A DNA stretch of 64,000 nt, from contig JAJEKV010000003.1 of assembly GCA_021234155.1 (NCBI GenBank), forward strand, positions 32,471,166 to 32,535,165. The letters are read 5' to 3'. The notes under the pieces are model-generated. The model saw nothing but the letters and a program-made list of their open reading frames with translations, made no database searches and was not told the origin of the DNA. Position numbers and translations under genes: made by a program. The DNA comes from Isoetes taiwanensis. Taxonomy: Eukaryota > Streptophyta > Lycopodiopsida > Isoetales > Isoetaceae. How positions within the stretch are numbered: the stretch's first letter is position 1; each line of letters opens with the position of its first letter. Shown piece by piece: positions 37,154 through 47,960 of the stretch.

Positions 37154-40100
37154 TTTCTTTTCCATGGATCCAAGCCATGTTCCTGGTGCCAGCACACCTT
37201 CTTGAATACTTGGAGCAAATCCAAGACTAGGACAAACACAGCGTCTGTTCCACCGCAGAGCACATAAAAAAATAGCAGAAAATAGAGCTTTTGTAGCATC
37301 ACATGCACGGTTTGGGTATGGTAGAAGAGGGTAGGGATGAATACACAAGAAAAGGCAGATCCGAGAAAACACCCAGAGACCAAAACTCAGATAACAAAGT
37401 TCGAATGAAAGGCTATGTTGGGAAAAATATAGGCACCAAAGCTTGATCAAGGTTTGCTCTTTGAAGAGAAGCAGAGAAGAAGACCATCAGAATATGATCA
37501 CAAGACAGAGAAAGGCGAAGAATCATGATTTCAGCAGAAGACTGAGCGCCATCAAATCAGCTGTTCTGATCCCATCCATCATCTGTTCCAATCCCGCGCA
37601 AAACCGCAAAAAAGCCCACCGCCCACCGCCAAAACGTTTAGTCCAATCAGTTAGGAAGACAGGGATCAAGATCTTAGCCCTTGGTTTCTTTTTTATCTGA
37701 CGGCTATAATAGCAGACTTATCAATAGATAAAATAGATAATGAATAGATAATGCCAGCGCAGGTGGCATGGATGCGTGTTTGGTGTACATGCCTATACAT
37801 AGAGATTATATGAAAGAGTAGACAACGGCCAGTTTAACAAATTGATTTAATGGTTGGCACTCTCATACGAAGGAAAAAAAGACAAAGGGCCTTTTAAGAA
37901 ATTAAATTCAACTGTCAATACTCCCATATGGAAGAAAACAATAGTCCAAATTGCATGCAAAAAGTGGATGACTTGGTGACTGAAATATTTCTAAAAAATC
38001 AATATCGTACTATGAAGGTATCAGTTAGAAGTGCATCTTCTAGTACTCATTTGCAAGTTATGGGCGATAGGAAATTTATTTAGTTGAGGTTACACAATAG
38101 ACTCTATTTGGCTAATGAGCCCAGAATCTCTGCTTCCTTGGGCTACAACATGGTTTGTAATATTTTATTCTATTTGGCAAACCACAACATCGAAACGTTT
38201 GGAGATGAATAGAAAGTGTCTCATGCAGAAATCTTCAAAGTGAAGGTTTCAAATGGATTGGGGCACTGGAAGATGGTAGAATGTTTTTGAGAAATTGATC
38301 ATCCTAATTTGTGTCCTTGGAGCATCATTGCAACATTTGCACATATGCGAGAAGATGGCCAGTGTAGTCAAGCAATTTATATTTTCCAAGCGATGCACGC
38401 ACAAATTGTTGTGGCTTAGAAATTTAGAATGTTATGATTTGTGGCAAATGTTGGAGCAAGTACAACATCTTTCATACATATCTTTCATACCTATGTTCTC
38501 CGTTTGTATTAGGCGAGGGGTCATGCGGGCCGGGCCTTGGGAGGCTCTAAACAATGTTCCAATGTCTTGTCTGTGCAAAGTGAAGGTACTTGAAGGAATC
38601 TCTTAAACTCTTGATCAAAAGGAATTTGACGCACGAGACCAAATCCTTTCACATGCATTCTTGATGGATATTCAAACATGCTCTTGTTGATGAAGGTAAG
38701 AGACTTTGCACGCAAATAATCACAATCAATCATGTTTACGTTCAATATTCCTCGATGTAAAAAAAAAAACAGACATGTGACCTTATTCATAGCGTAAAAG
38801 GAACTTTTACCGTAAGCTTCTTGCACTTCGAAACATTATGTTAAAGGAATAAGACCCGAAATGAGTTCATAATCTTGTTTTTTTGCAGACAACGAAGGCT
38901 GCTTGGACCAACAAATAGTATGTTATAAATCGAAAGCTTTAGCTCTACAACCAGCATGAGCATGTCCTTTAACTCGTCCAACCATCCTGTACGGGCAAGC
39001 AATGCATAATGATCACAAGTGAAATAGAGCCACGGATTCAAAAAGAAATGATAGCCTTAATTCAATAAACCAACATGGCAACAAAACTTGCTCGCACTAG
39101 TACACTTGTTCACCAGTACAATTGTTAAAATGCATGCAAAATGTGGAAGCAGCAGAATGTTTTGCTTGTATATATTCATCTTCAGATGTCTTTCTATAAA
39201 AAGTGGAAGTATGTTTTTGCTTCTTGAACCGGATTAGGGTTATTGTTTTTTCTGTATACATGTTAAGAGATGCCTTACATACCAACCACAAGAGCCATCC
39301 GCATCAAGATTGCCTTGCCAGTTCTCCGCTGAGTTGAGTCATGTCAACTGCCTAAAACAAAGAAATCCAGATAGTATATATAGGATTAGTTGTCCCTGTG
39401 CTACTGCTACATTATCTAAATTTAGCTAGATACCTTGCTGAACATTCTTAAAAGAAGAATTGAATAAAGCTGGTGGGTTTACTTCTGCCGAAGAGAGAAA
39501 ACGTAACATCCAGATGTTCTCAATCCCAAAGCTTAAAAAACGAAGGACTTGCAATCCACTACCATTTCAATCGGAGCAGCACCGTGGCCATATGTTTTGC
39601 AGATTTATGGCCGATAGCAGTTGGACTGGCTTGATTCCAGCTCGTTGCTTTCTTTTGTTTCGAGCGGACTAAGTTTATGAGCGTCAGAGCTTTAGAATCG
39701 GAGTGATTGTTGTAAATGAGATCTAGGTAAGAACCTAGCTGGTTTTCTTTTTTTTTCCCTGTCTCACCCCTTTTAAGTTCTCGCCGGTCAAGAGTTTCTA
39801 CATGGCTTAAAAGCCGGTTCGAGCATTTGTTGCGGTGGAGATGCCCTGATAACCATTGGGTTCAAGGAGAAACATCGGTATTGGCGCCAAAGAAAAAACA
39901 TCGCGTCAAAGTTCCATAGCCCCAAGCCCAAAGCCTTCACCGCCATCGAGGATAGGGAAGAGAGGGTGCATATAAATTGTAGGAAAAGAGTTAGTAGGAA
40001 AAAGAACAGTCCAAAAGCCCCTTTTTTTTTTTCCTTGGTATTTTCTTAGGAAAAACCCTTCCAAAAACATAGATAATTCAAATTTTTTTTCTAGTAATCT

Positions 40101-41209
40101 TATATTTAGTTAGATATATAGACAATAGGAAATGATATTTCAATGGTCAATAGTTTATTTAGATTAAGCCAATCTACTTACTTAAAATGTTTTTGAGGGT
40201 GGGTGCCCTCCTTTTTCCGCCGCCTGTAGACATCGAAATCCGACGAAAAAATGAAATTTTATGATCAGAAAATCAAAATCCGGCGAAAAAAATAAATTCC
40301 TAATGCACGTTTTTTTTTTCAATTTCCTATTTCCTCTAAATTCAATTCTTACACACCCATTTCGTTTCCTTCACGCAATTATCATGATTCCATTTTGTGC
40401 CGGCTCATTCGTGAGGAAGCATGACGAGCGAAATTTGATCTGGCGTTCCTAGGCAAAACCGAGATGCCTCCTCCAATAAATATAATCTATATAATAAGAA
40501 TGAACATTAAAACCTTAAAGACGATAATTGTTTGTCTTAAAGTTTATCTAAAATCACAATGTTGCAATAATCTAGAAAGTGACAACATCACAATGCAATC
40601 AATCTTTAAATGTAACAGTAGAATGATTGATGTTGCCCGTTCTCCAACCCTCTTTGGAGATGCTCACGACACTGCACTTCACGCATGCCATTGCAAAGAG
40701 CTTATATAAATCTGGACCCCTCACCTTAGATTTGAGTAGATTGGAAATTGCTTTCTTGTGTTTCTTACTCAGTTCCTTGCTCAATTTAAGAAGATCTACA
40801 ACATTAACATCATCAATCTTCTCCTTCTGAGGCGCAATCATGCATATTATCTTGTATTTGAGGGGTGGCATCTTTTCCAATCTGCTCATCTGCTTTGAGT
40901 GTATAGTCTGCAACATGCAAATCACATGAAATATGGTCAAACAATATTTGCAAAAGATCTCCATAATCTCGATATCATAACTATTCTATAGAGATGCACA
41001 AATTAAACCTTTTAGAATAAGTTCTATCTTCGACGTTGGGATCCTAAAACTTCGAATCCACAAGAAATATTCACAAGTTAATGTACTACTCAAGGTTTCT
41101 ATAACCTCAACATAACAATCGTGCGAACTTGTAGGACTTGACATTACAAATCTTGAGACCATTTCCACCCTAGAAATTGGGACTGTAATTAATATCTCAA
41201 ATTATGTTT
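37154..41209. other. Interior of the CACTA-like element, no recognised genes
   Basis: Short frames only. A degenerate ~50-bp duplication (the ATCCAGGCCACGTTCTTAGC region at 37040 and the ATCCAAGCCATGTTCCTGGT region at 37166) lies next to the PIN fragment. The minus-strand frame at 40599-40964 (121 codons, Lys-rich) has no recognisable domain. No DDE transposase motif was found. Confidence 0.45.
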
Positions 41210-41950
41210 GTTAAGTTTAGATAAAACCACTATAAAAATACCACCAACTATAAAAAAAAACCATGAAAGATTTGACTATATAGACTACGTTAGCTTCCAT
41301 CTTCCAAAGATTGACCGACAAAACCATGTTAAATACCACAAGTAATTTAAAATCATAATAACTTAGGAAAGTAGATATAAAACCACACAATGATTTAAAT
41401 GTTAAAGTGACAAAACCACTAGCATTCTTTTGTGAATAAGAAATTGCAAAAGTCAATCAACAAACCATATTAAAAAACTAGTAACAATTTGGCGAGTCAT
41501 GTTAGCTTAGAAATTACTATGGAAAACCTCACATGAAAAATGCTATGTCTAGAACCATTAAAGTATTTATAGTAAAAAAACACTAACATTTTGGCATGTC
41601 GTGTTTTCTTGCAAAACTAGGATGAAAAACGACAAAGAAAAACATGTTATTAAACTATATAAAAACCTTGAAGTATTACCAGTTAAATCCACTCAAAACC
41701 ATCTACACATATTAAAAAACCAGTAAACATCCCTTTCTTACTCTCAATGTTGCAAACTGCATGATTAACCATCATGACATGTCAAATCAGTACCAAAAAC
41801 CTTGATAAAAACCTTTATCACTTTCAAATAACCATACTAGCATATAAAACCACATTCACATTTTAAAAACCACTTCAATATGTGGATTTTATTGAGAAAA
41901 GGTATTTTTGCTCAGAAAACCACTATCATAGTGGTTTTGTAGTGGTTATT
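41210..41950. repeat. Right subterminal AAAACCA array of the CACTA-like element
   Basis: Dense repetition of AAAACCA, AAACCAC and related words, ending in the palindrome AAAACCACTATCATAGTGGTTTT-type segment near 41916-41940. It mirrors the TGGTTTT-rich left end in inverted orientation, as expected for transposase-binding subterminal repeats. Confidence 0.75.
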
Positions 41951-42036
41951 TATAATGGTTAAATTTTTGGGCGCCTTGTGAAATCTGCTGGTTATTTATA
42001 ATGGTTAAATTTTTGGGTGCCTTGTGAAATCTGCTG
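41945..42036. repeat. 46-bp tandem duplication across transposon end and host exon
   Basis: Positions 41945-41990 and 41991-42036 are the same 46-bp unit with one difference (GGGCGCC versus GGGTGCC). Each copy contains the element terminus GCCTTGTG plus ten host-exon bases AAATCTGCTG, so the duplication happened after insertion. Confidence 0.9.
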
Positions 42037-42125
42037 TGAGATTGCTGGAATGGTTCAAGGCAAACATTGCAAGGATAGTTCTGCAAGCTCTCATGAGTTG
42101 CGCATAGTTTTAGAGCCTGAAGCCG
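42030..42125 (+). CDS. HSPA12-like, second coding segment
   Basis: Thirty-two codons (ICCEIAGMVQG ... LRIVLEPEA) continuing the Hsp70 ATPase domain directly after the CACTA-like element. Joined to 34906 the codon phase is kept (Met-Gln-Ile-Cys-Cys-Glu). The segment ends at the 3-bp duplication CCG that borders the next insertion. Confidence 0.8.
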
Positions 42126-42445
42126 GGTGAAAGCATGCTAGGGTGTACCATCTAAAGTACTTTTTAGGGAGTGCGAAACTACCCAGAAAAGTACCCATCA
42201 CTGGGTACTGGGAACTTGCATAAATGCTGCAATAAATAATAAGTTTGAGAGTTAATTCATTTATATTAGTTTCTAATAGTATTGCTATTCTCTAATACTA
42301 TAGATTGACATGTTATTGACCTTCAATTCAAAAAATTTCGATTGATTTTAATGGAAAGAAAGAACAGAAAGTACCAGTTTTAAAAGTACCTAGTGTAGGT
42401 ACTTTTGAGGGTTCCAAAAGTGGTACACCGTAGCATGCTTTTACC
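42126..42445. mobile_element. 320-bp MITE with 25-bp inverted termini and 3-bp duplication
   Basis: The left end GGTGAAAGCATGCTAGGGTG continues with TACCA. The right end in reverse complement is GGTAAAAGCATGCTACGGTG then TACCA; two mismatches in 25. Flanks carry CCG on both sides (42123-42125, 42446-42448). The interior repeats AAAGTAC/GTACTTT words near both ends and has no ORF. Excision with one CCG restores Glu-Ala-Ala-Ser-Met-Tyr-Cys in the host gene. The superfamily (PIF/Harbinger or CACTA by duplication length) is not settled. Confidence 0.85.
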
Positions 42446-42448
42446 CCG

Positions 42449-42716
42449 CATCCATGTACTGCCAGAAGCAGCTCCATGATCATATTTCGCTACGAATTGG
42501 AGATGAGTTCATGATTGTAGATATTGGTGGTGGAACCATCGATCTGGTTGTGCACGAAAAAGCCAACAACAATCTCTACCAAGTACATGAAGCAACAAGG
42601 AACTCTGGCGAAATGGGTGGAGGTACATTTGTAGACACTAAGTAATTTCTTTCGTTATCTTGCTAACAAAATTGGTTGTTTTCAACAATTTATCCGGCAA
42701 GATCCGAAGTTCTTTG
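42449..42716 (+). CDS. HSPA12-like, third coding segment with 4-bp frameshift
   Basis: Contains SMYCQKQL, the phosphate-2 motif VDIGGGTIDLVV and GEMGGGTFVDT. After ACT (42637-42639) a 4-bp excess (AAGT or AGTA, at 42640-42643) shifts the frame and produces a TAA. In the shifted frame the protein resumes as NFFRYLANKIGCFQQFIRQD and PKFF, up to the next insertion. Confidence 0.8.
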
Positions 42717-43284
42717 TATAGGGGAAGGGGAGCCCCTGCTTCCCTTCCCCTACAATATAGAAGTTGGGGAATCGAGTCTTCAAGCTTGAAAATTTCTGCA
42801 ATAAGAACAGAAGAGCAAGAACAGAAAATCTCTGCAAGAACAGAAGCTCTGCAGGCAAACCAAGCTTTTAGCTCAAATGAGCCTCTTCTTCCGGTGGGGA
42901 CATAAAGCAGCTTGTTTACAATACAGTTTTCCTCCGGCATCGTCCCAGCTCTTCAAGAATCTGCAAGAAATCTGGCTCTGCAAGAAGATCCGAAAGCTCT
43001 ACAAGAAGCTCTGTAGAAAACTCGGTGAGAAGCTCTGCAAGAACTCGGAAACAGAAACTCGGTGAGAAGCTCTGTAGAAAACTCGATGAGAAAACTCAGC
43101 TCTGCACCAAATCTGAAAGCTAGCTACTCTGGCAAGAAGCTCTGCGGCCATTAACCGGCTATTTACCCTAAAATTTACCTGCTGTGCGGAATGGGTGTCC
43201 CGATTTCCATTCCGCGTTATTGGCATATGCCACGTGGCTGCACAGAAATAATCGCCAGCATAATTTGATGACCCAACTTCTATA
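42717..43284. mobile_element. 568-bp insertion with TATAG termini and 3-bp duplication
   Basis: It begins TATAGGGGAAGGGGAGC and ends in CTATA, whose complement begins TATAGAAGTTGGG. Host TTG is present on both sides (42714-42716, 43285-43287). The left end contains a hairpin TAGGGGAAGGGGAGC / GCTTCCCTTCCCCTA (42719-42752), followed by CAATATAGAAGTTGGG, an inverted copy of the extreme right end. The interior is rich in AAGCTCTGCAAGAA-like repeats. No ORF. Removing it restores Phe-Phe-Val-Lys-Val-Leu in the host gene. Confidence 0.75.
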
Positions 43285-43287
43285 TTG

Positions 43288-44153
43288 TTAAGGTTTTGAA
43301 GTGGTGGCTGGACAAAAAATGCTCGTTTGATGGCTCTTCTTCGTCTGTGGGTATGGGTTGGGACATTCCATCCAAGCTTGCCAGTGCTTGGAAAGCATAC
43401 GACAGATCAAAGGGCATTATCAGGCCAGAAGATGAGTACGAAGAGCTGGAGCTAAGCACCCGCAATTTTAAGGAATTATTTGACACCGAAGTGGAGAAAA
43501 CAATCCAGCTAATTCAAAAACAATTGGAATCGTGTCCAAGAGTGAAATGCTTGCTGGTAGTAGGAGGGTTCTCTGAAAATGCCTACATGGTTAGCCGAAT
43601 AAAAGAGGAGTTCGGCTATGAAGTGAAAAATATTATTGTTCCGGTGAATCCTGGAGCTGCCGTTTTGCATGGCGCAGTCAGGTTTGGTTTCCACTCGAAT
43701 CTGGTGCTCTCCAGAAAGTCTAAAAGGACCTATGGTATAAGTGTATCGCATAAATTCGATGATTGTCATTCCATGGAACATGTCTTCAAGAATAGAGATG
43801 GAGTGAAGTATTGTGATAACATTTTTTGCAAGTATGTCCAGAAAAATCAATCTGTCTTAATCGATTCTTGTGTTGAACACAGTTTCCATCCGATCGATCA
43901 TGACGACAAAAGGCTGCAGTTGGCCTTATATTCATCAGATGAAGAATGCCCAGTTCACACAACTGATGCAGGTTGTGTTGAGGAATCTAGCTACAACTTG
44001 GATATCTCAGAGGGCTTGCACCTGGGCAAAGCAAGGGAGATAGAAGTGAAAATGTATTTTGGACGCAGCACAATTGAAGTGTCAGCAAGACGACTTAATT
44101 TTGGGGATCCAAAGCCAGAAAAGCTCTACTTCGTAAAATTTGAGACAGCCTGA
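43288..44153 (+). CDS. HSPA12-like, C-terminal coding segment
   Basis: About 288 codons to the TGA at 44151-44153. Includes KWWLDKKCSFDG, the adenosine-binding motif LLVVGGFSENAYM and the following NPGAAVLHGAVRFG block typical of HSPA12 proteins, then the divergent C-terminal region with three Cys pairs. An open frame begins at the internal Met at 43296, but that is not the gene's start. Confidence 0.88.
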
Positions 44154-45045
44154 ATTTTTTCTTAGAAACCGATTGCATGTACTGTATTTTAATGTTCTTC
44201 ATCTTAACTTTTGTCAAGATATTGTGAATCGCTAATTGTTCATATTGCAGCGTTCTTCCAAATAACAGTAATCCATATCTACACTTTAAAGCAAAATCAT
44301 ATGACATAAATTTTGCACAACGAACATGCTGGGAAGAAAGGAATGCTTGCATATGGCTTTTTGCCGCATTAAGATTTTGTTGTTAAAAAGGCTGTTTAAG
44401 ATTTTGTTGTCTAAAAGCTATTAGTTGTTAAGATTTTGCTGTTCATAAAGCAGATACAAAAGCAATGTCCAAACAGTGGAAATATTTAAATGATAGATTA
44501 GATACATTTAAATTGTGGATCTCTGGAGCCCACTGTCCCGAGCGAGCCATTAAATTTGGAGGAATCAAAAGATTATTATATCACGATCATCAAATCCTGC
44601 ACTATCAACAAATCCGGCCCTTCTGGTCAAGACCATCTTGGGATATGTCATACGAGAACAATCTCAGCCCTCGAGATGGCTGCTCGAAAACAAGGACAAT
44701 AACAAAATACGCTTTGGCCCCCTCTTTCTTTCCCATACCATGACAAAAAGAGGACATATTTTTCCTCCTCACTTGCTTTGTAACATTACCATTCTTGCTT
44801 TGTAACATTACCATTCTTTTAATATATTGATGACACAGTTCTTCAAAAAAAAAAAAAAGGACAGATTTAAAACCCAAAAAAAAAAGACGACCTTTAAATG
44901 CAATCAAGCTGCTCAGCCATACTAAAAACAACACCCAAAATAGCAATAACCAATTAAGCTCCTCTCACATGCAAAAACTACTGTTTTGAATACAATACCA
45001 TATGGCAATCATAGCCTTAACCACTGCCAAAACAACCTCCCGCTA

Positions 45046-45171
45046 TACCAAACGAATTGGGCAAAGTATATCATCAAAGAAATTGCTCGTGGTAAATGTT
45101 AGTCTTTTTTACCAAACGAATTGGGCAAAGTATATCATCAAAGAAATTGCTCGTGGTAAATGTTAGTTTTT
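45046..45171. repeat. 68-bp tandem duplication
   Basis: The unit ACCAAACGAATTGGGCAAAG through GCTCGTGGTAAATGTTAGT occurs twice head to tail, almost identical, hence recent. Confidence 0.92.
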
Positions 45172-46249
45172 TTTCTGTCTGTTCGATTTAGATGTTGTAG
45201 ATTCATAGGATTAATGTTTTTATGTTTCCAAAGCTTTATGATACAGTTTATAATTATGCTTCAACTTGAGAGTCAAAAATTGCAAGGGGGATATAATGCC
45301 CTCATCCTATAAATAAGTAATATGAACTGCATCATATAACAACATGGTGGAAATAGCAATATTAGTGATGTGTTATTTGATCTATATATGAGATGGGAGG
45401 GGGCATTTGAAAAAAAAATGGAACAAAAAATTGAAGGCAAATAGAAGTGGAGAAACGTTAGGGTAGCCATAAACATCTAAAATCTATATTTGCACTTGTA
45501 AATATGTTTTGAAAAGACCAGCATTACATGAAGATAGGCAACTTCATCCATTCTAAACTTCCATTATCCTCTGCTTGTATCAAGATAAATCATCCTTTTG
45601 TATTACGCTTATCTGCAAATTCAAACTATATAATGGAAAACTAAACCATGGTGAAATTTCATATTTCTATTACGTTGGACTCAATTCCCTTTTCATGGTG
45701 GATTTTTTGAGAATTTTCATGGTGTACTTTTTCGTGAGAGCATGGTCACTAGAACCTCTCAAGGTAAACATACTTCAAGTTCCAGTAATTGTACTCATGT
45801 TGTAGCAAATGCTCCGAAGGGTTGTCTAGTACTGCATGATTACTAAAACCCTTTTATGTATTACTATGAGACCATCCATAACTTTTGTTGTGCCCATACT
45901 TACATGCTCTCATGAGTTGTTATTGTGTTATTGTTTTCTTTACATTCTGAGTGTGATGTATTGAGTATTAACTCTACCATTGAAGCTTTTGAGGCCAGCC
46001 AAGCATGCCTTCTTTGATCTTACCTTAGGTATTAAACATATTTACTGTTGTAACATCGTACTTCAAAAATAAAGAAGTGTTTGATCCGTTGATTCATCTG
46101 TTTTTGCACGTGTCAAGCTAAGACCCTACTATACTACGTTGTGTATTTTTATAAGTTATGTTGATCTAGATATTTTATTTGTGATTCTTTGTGTTTCTTG
46201 TTCATCTAGATATTATATATGTTAAATATCATGATTCAGACTTTAGCAG

Positions 46250-46925
46250 GTTAACCACAGGCTATGTCCTTTGTTGGGGGAGCATTGCGTTGACTTGGGC
46301 ATCAGATCAGAGAAATAGAGTACAATGTGAAAAAGATTGATTAACAGAGTTATGACCCTTGGAAGTTCGCTTTCTAACTAAGCATCTGTAAGAAATGGAG
46401 CTTAGAAGCAACAAGATTTTGAGAAAAGGAACAGGTGATCTACATGCTTGCTCGAGGTGGCAACACATCACACATCACACAATGGAAAATAATACATATT
46501 ATTGACTAAACTTCATATGGGAACATGTCAGCTTCAAGGTTATATTATCAAGGTTATATTATATTTTATTCTTTGTTGGAATGTTAAGTAATTTATGAAG
46601 GTTGTCTCATTGGAAGGCAGCAAATTCTTGCTCATCTTATGGGGTTTTTAAGCAAGGGTGATATAATCATCTCAAGCTTATAAAAATGCAGCCTGATTAA
46701 GTCATGATTCGGACTTTATCTGGCTAAGCACAGGGTGTGTCCTTCGGAGCATTACGTTGACTTGGGGATCAGATTAGAGATAGTACAGTGTGAAAGAGAT
46801 TCATTAATAACGTTAGGATCTTTAAAAATTCGTTTTCTAAATAAGCAACTACAAAAAATGGAGCTTAGAAGCTATAAGCACACAAGCAACTCTAAAAAAT
46901 GGAGCTTAGAAGCTATAAGCACACA
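46250..46925. repeat. Direct repeats ~460 bp apart
   Basis: Both copies contain GGAGCATT-CGTTGACTTGGG, AGATCAGA/AGATTAGA, GTGTGAAAGAGATT-like sequence and AAATGGAGCTTAGAAGC in the same order. The second copy has an additional 40-bp tandem unit at its end. They could be the ends of an unrecognised element. Confidence 0.7.
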
Positions 46926-47025
46926 AGAAAATGGACCAACTAAGAATGAATATGAAGAGAATGTATGTGGGCGTACACTATTCATCTCGACTGTAAATAC
47001 ACTGATACGTGCCATATCTGATTTT

Positions 47026-47076
47026 AAACCATCATCCAATTAAATTGGGATTATGTCAACTCCAAAATCACGCCAA
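47026..47076. repeat. Boundary repeat shared with 62632-62680
   Basis: ACCATCATCCAATTAAATTG then GGATTATGTC and CCAAAATCACGCC. The same sequence with few changes (CGCGCC in place of CACGCC) is at 62632-62680, in the same orientation. Both lead rightward into zones carrying the CACGCC/GGCGTG palindrome family, so they may mark the same end of two related large units. Confidence 0.7.
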
Positions 47077-47553
47077 CCTGCTATTGTCTTCTAGGGGGTT
47101 TTTGTTTTTTTTAATCTTTTTTTTTGGACTTCAAAAATAACATAAGGTTGCGATTCACGTGTGACGTTTCATATGCGAATTGAAATATGCAAAAATGAAG
47201 AGCAAGTTGCTAACATAGATGAGACCAAAATTGAAGAGCATTTAGATGATAATATTAGGTTTGATAATAACACATTGCATTATTTGCGAGGCAAATCCAG
47301 ACTCGAAATTATCGATACATGGCACAAATATCATACAAAAATATCATATATTCCAATAAAACATTAAGGGATCAATCCATGTTTTTCCGCGTGTTTAACA
47401 AGATGTGGTTCCATGTCATTTGTTCTATCGGTTAAGGTATGAATCTAACACTTCACCCAATCGGTCATCCCCATAGCCAAATTATGCATAATAGACACAA
47501 ACTTCACCGAGAAAATCATCGTCATAAAGTTTTTTGGATCGTAAGATGGTGGA

Positions 47554-47960
47554 TTAGGGGAACTGTGTTTGATTGTAGAAGCATTTGAGAGCATCATCAT
47601 CCACTATAATTATATCATCCTTATTCTCGATACCAAGTTCGTCCATCATGTTACTCAAGTGTTTGATGAAGATAGGCTTGCCTCTTGGATCCTTGGGATT
47701 AGTGAACTTCACACATTTGTTCTGATCCCAAAAGGTCAACCAATGTCTATGCATTTCCCCCAGTGCCTCCAAAGTATCCTTGATGTTCCTTAGTTCCATG
47801 GATGACCAAATACCACTGCGGCCGCGGATAGATCCACTTGGTGTTTGATTCTACTGGTGTCTGATGAAACTGTTCTCTAGCCACTTTATTTTTCGGGAAA
47901 GTCTTGCAAAGGACTCCGTTTAGGTCGAACACCACAACCTTCTTAGAAACGCAATGGAAG
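47554..47960 (-). CDS. FCP1-like HAD phosphatase domain exon, frameshifted
   Basis: Follows a GT-AG intron in phase (Asp-Asp-Ser-Phe-His). It contains KKVVVFDLNGVLC (HAD motif I, with Asn where most FCP1 proteins have the second Asp), then after a frame change GIWSSMELRNIKDTLEAL, the HRHWLTFWDQNKC region, GKPIFIKHLS and IIIVDDDALKCFYNQTQFP, matching the end of FCP1/NIF-type domains. Between TKWIYPRP and GIWSSM roughly 15 expected residues and the frame are lost (near 47815). Plant HAD proteins with DLNG are common; catalytic activity is doubtful. Stop at about 47551-47553. Confidence 0.7.

Larger units (their letters stand above)
34907..42026. mobile_element. CACTA-like 7.1-kb non-autonomous transposon
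   Basis: Termini are CACAAGGCATCCAAG on the left and, reverse-complemented from the right, CACAAGGCACCCAAAAA. The flanks carry a 3-bp duplication AAA (34904-34906, 42027-42029). Subterminal zones are packed with one short motif: TGGTTTT/TGTGGTA-type at 34930-35300 and its complement AAAACCA-type at 41210-41950. Such subterminal arrays with 3-bp duplications characterise CACTA (En/Spm) elements, though the ends read CACAA rather than CACTA. No transposase was found. The interior contains a PIN-like gene fragment. It sits inside the HSPA12-like coding sequence and can be removed in frame. Confidence 0.75.
34354..44153 (+). pseudogene. HSPA12-like Hsp70-family gene, interrupted by three transposons
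   Basis: An Hsp70-superfamily ATPase of the divergent HSPA12 type. The coding pieces are 34354-34906, 42030-42125, 42449-42716 and 43288-44153. Visible motifs are phosphate-1 GLDFGTTYSG (residues 11-20), VTVPAIWDDGAKQ, VLEPEA, phosphate-2 IVDIGGGTIDLVV and the adenosine motif LLVVGGFSENAYM. The C-terminal part is complete to TGA at 44151-44153. Each gap is an insertion flanked by an exact 3-bp duplication (AAA, CCG, TTG), and removing one copy of each restores the frame. A separate 4-bp insertion near 42640-42643 shifts the frame and creates TAA at 42643-42645. Without these changes the gene is one uninterrupted frame of 593 codons including the stop. The breaks lie in coding sequence with no GT-AG borders, so the locus is very probably inactive. 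Confidence 0.9.
44154..47025. other. Non-coding region downstream of the HSPA12-like gene
   Basis: No recognised gene. Contains a 68-bp tandem duplication (45046-45171), a short duplication of TTGCTTTGTAACATTACCAT (44778-44817) and a pair of ~180-bp direct repeats (46250-46435, 46700-46880). A 45-nt block with AAAATGGAGCTTAGAAGC is repeated again at 46855-46925. No clear poly-A signal for the HSPA12-like gene was seen in the first 100 bp after its stop. Confidence 0.5.

Noticed and set aside
34930-42029. A 7-kb intron of the HSPA12-like gene
   Set aside because: No suitable GT donor exists at the break; a 3-bp duplication and inverted termini mark an insertion.
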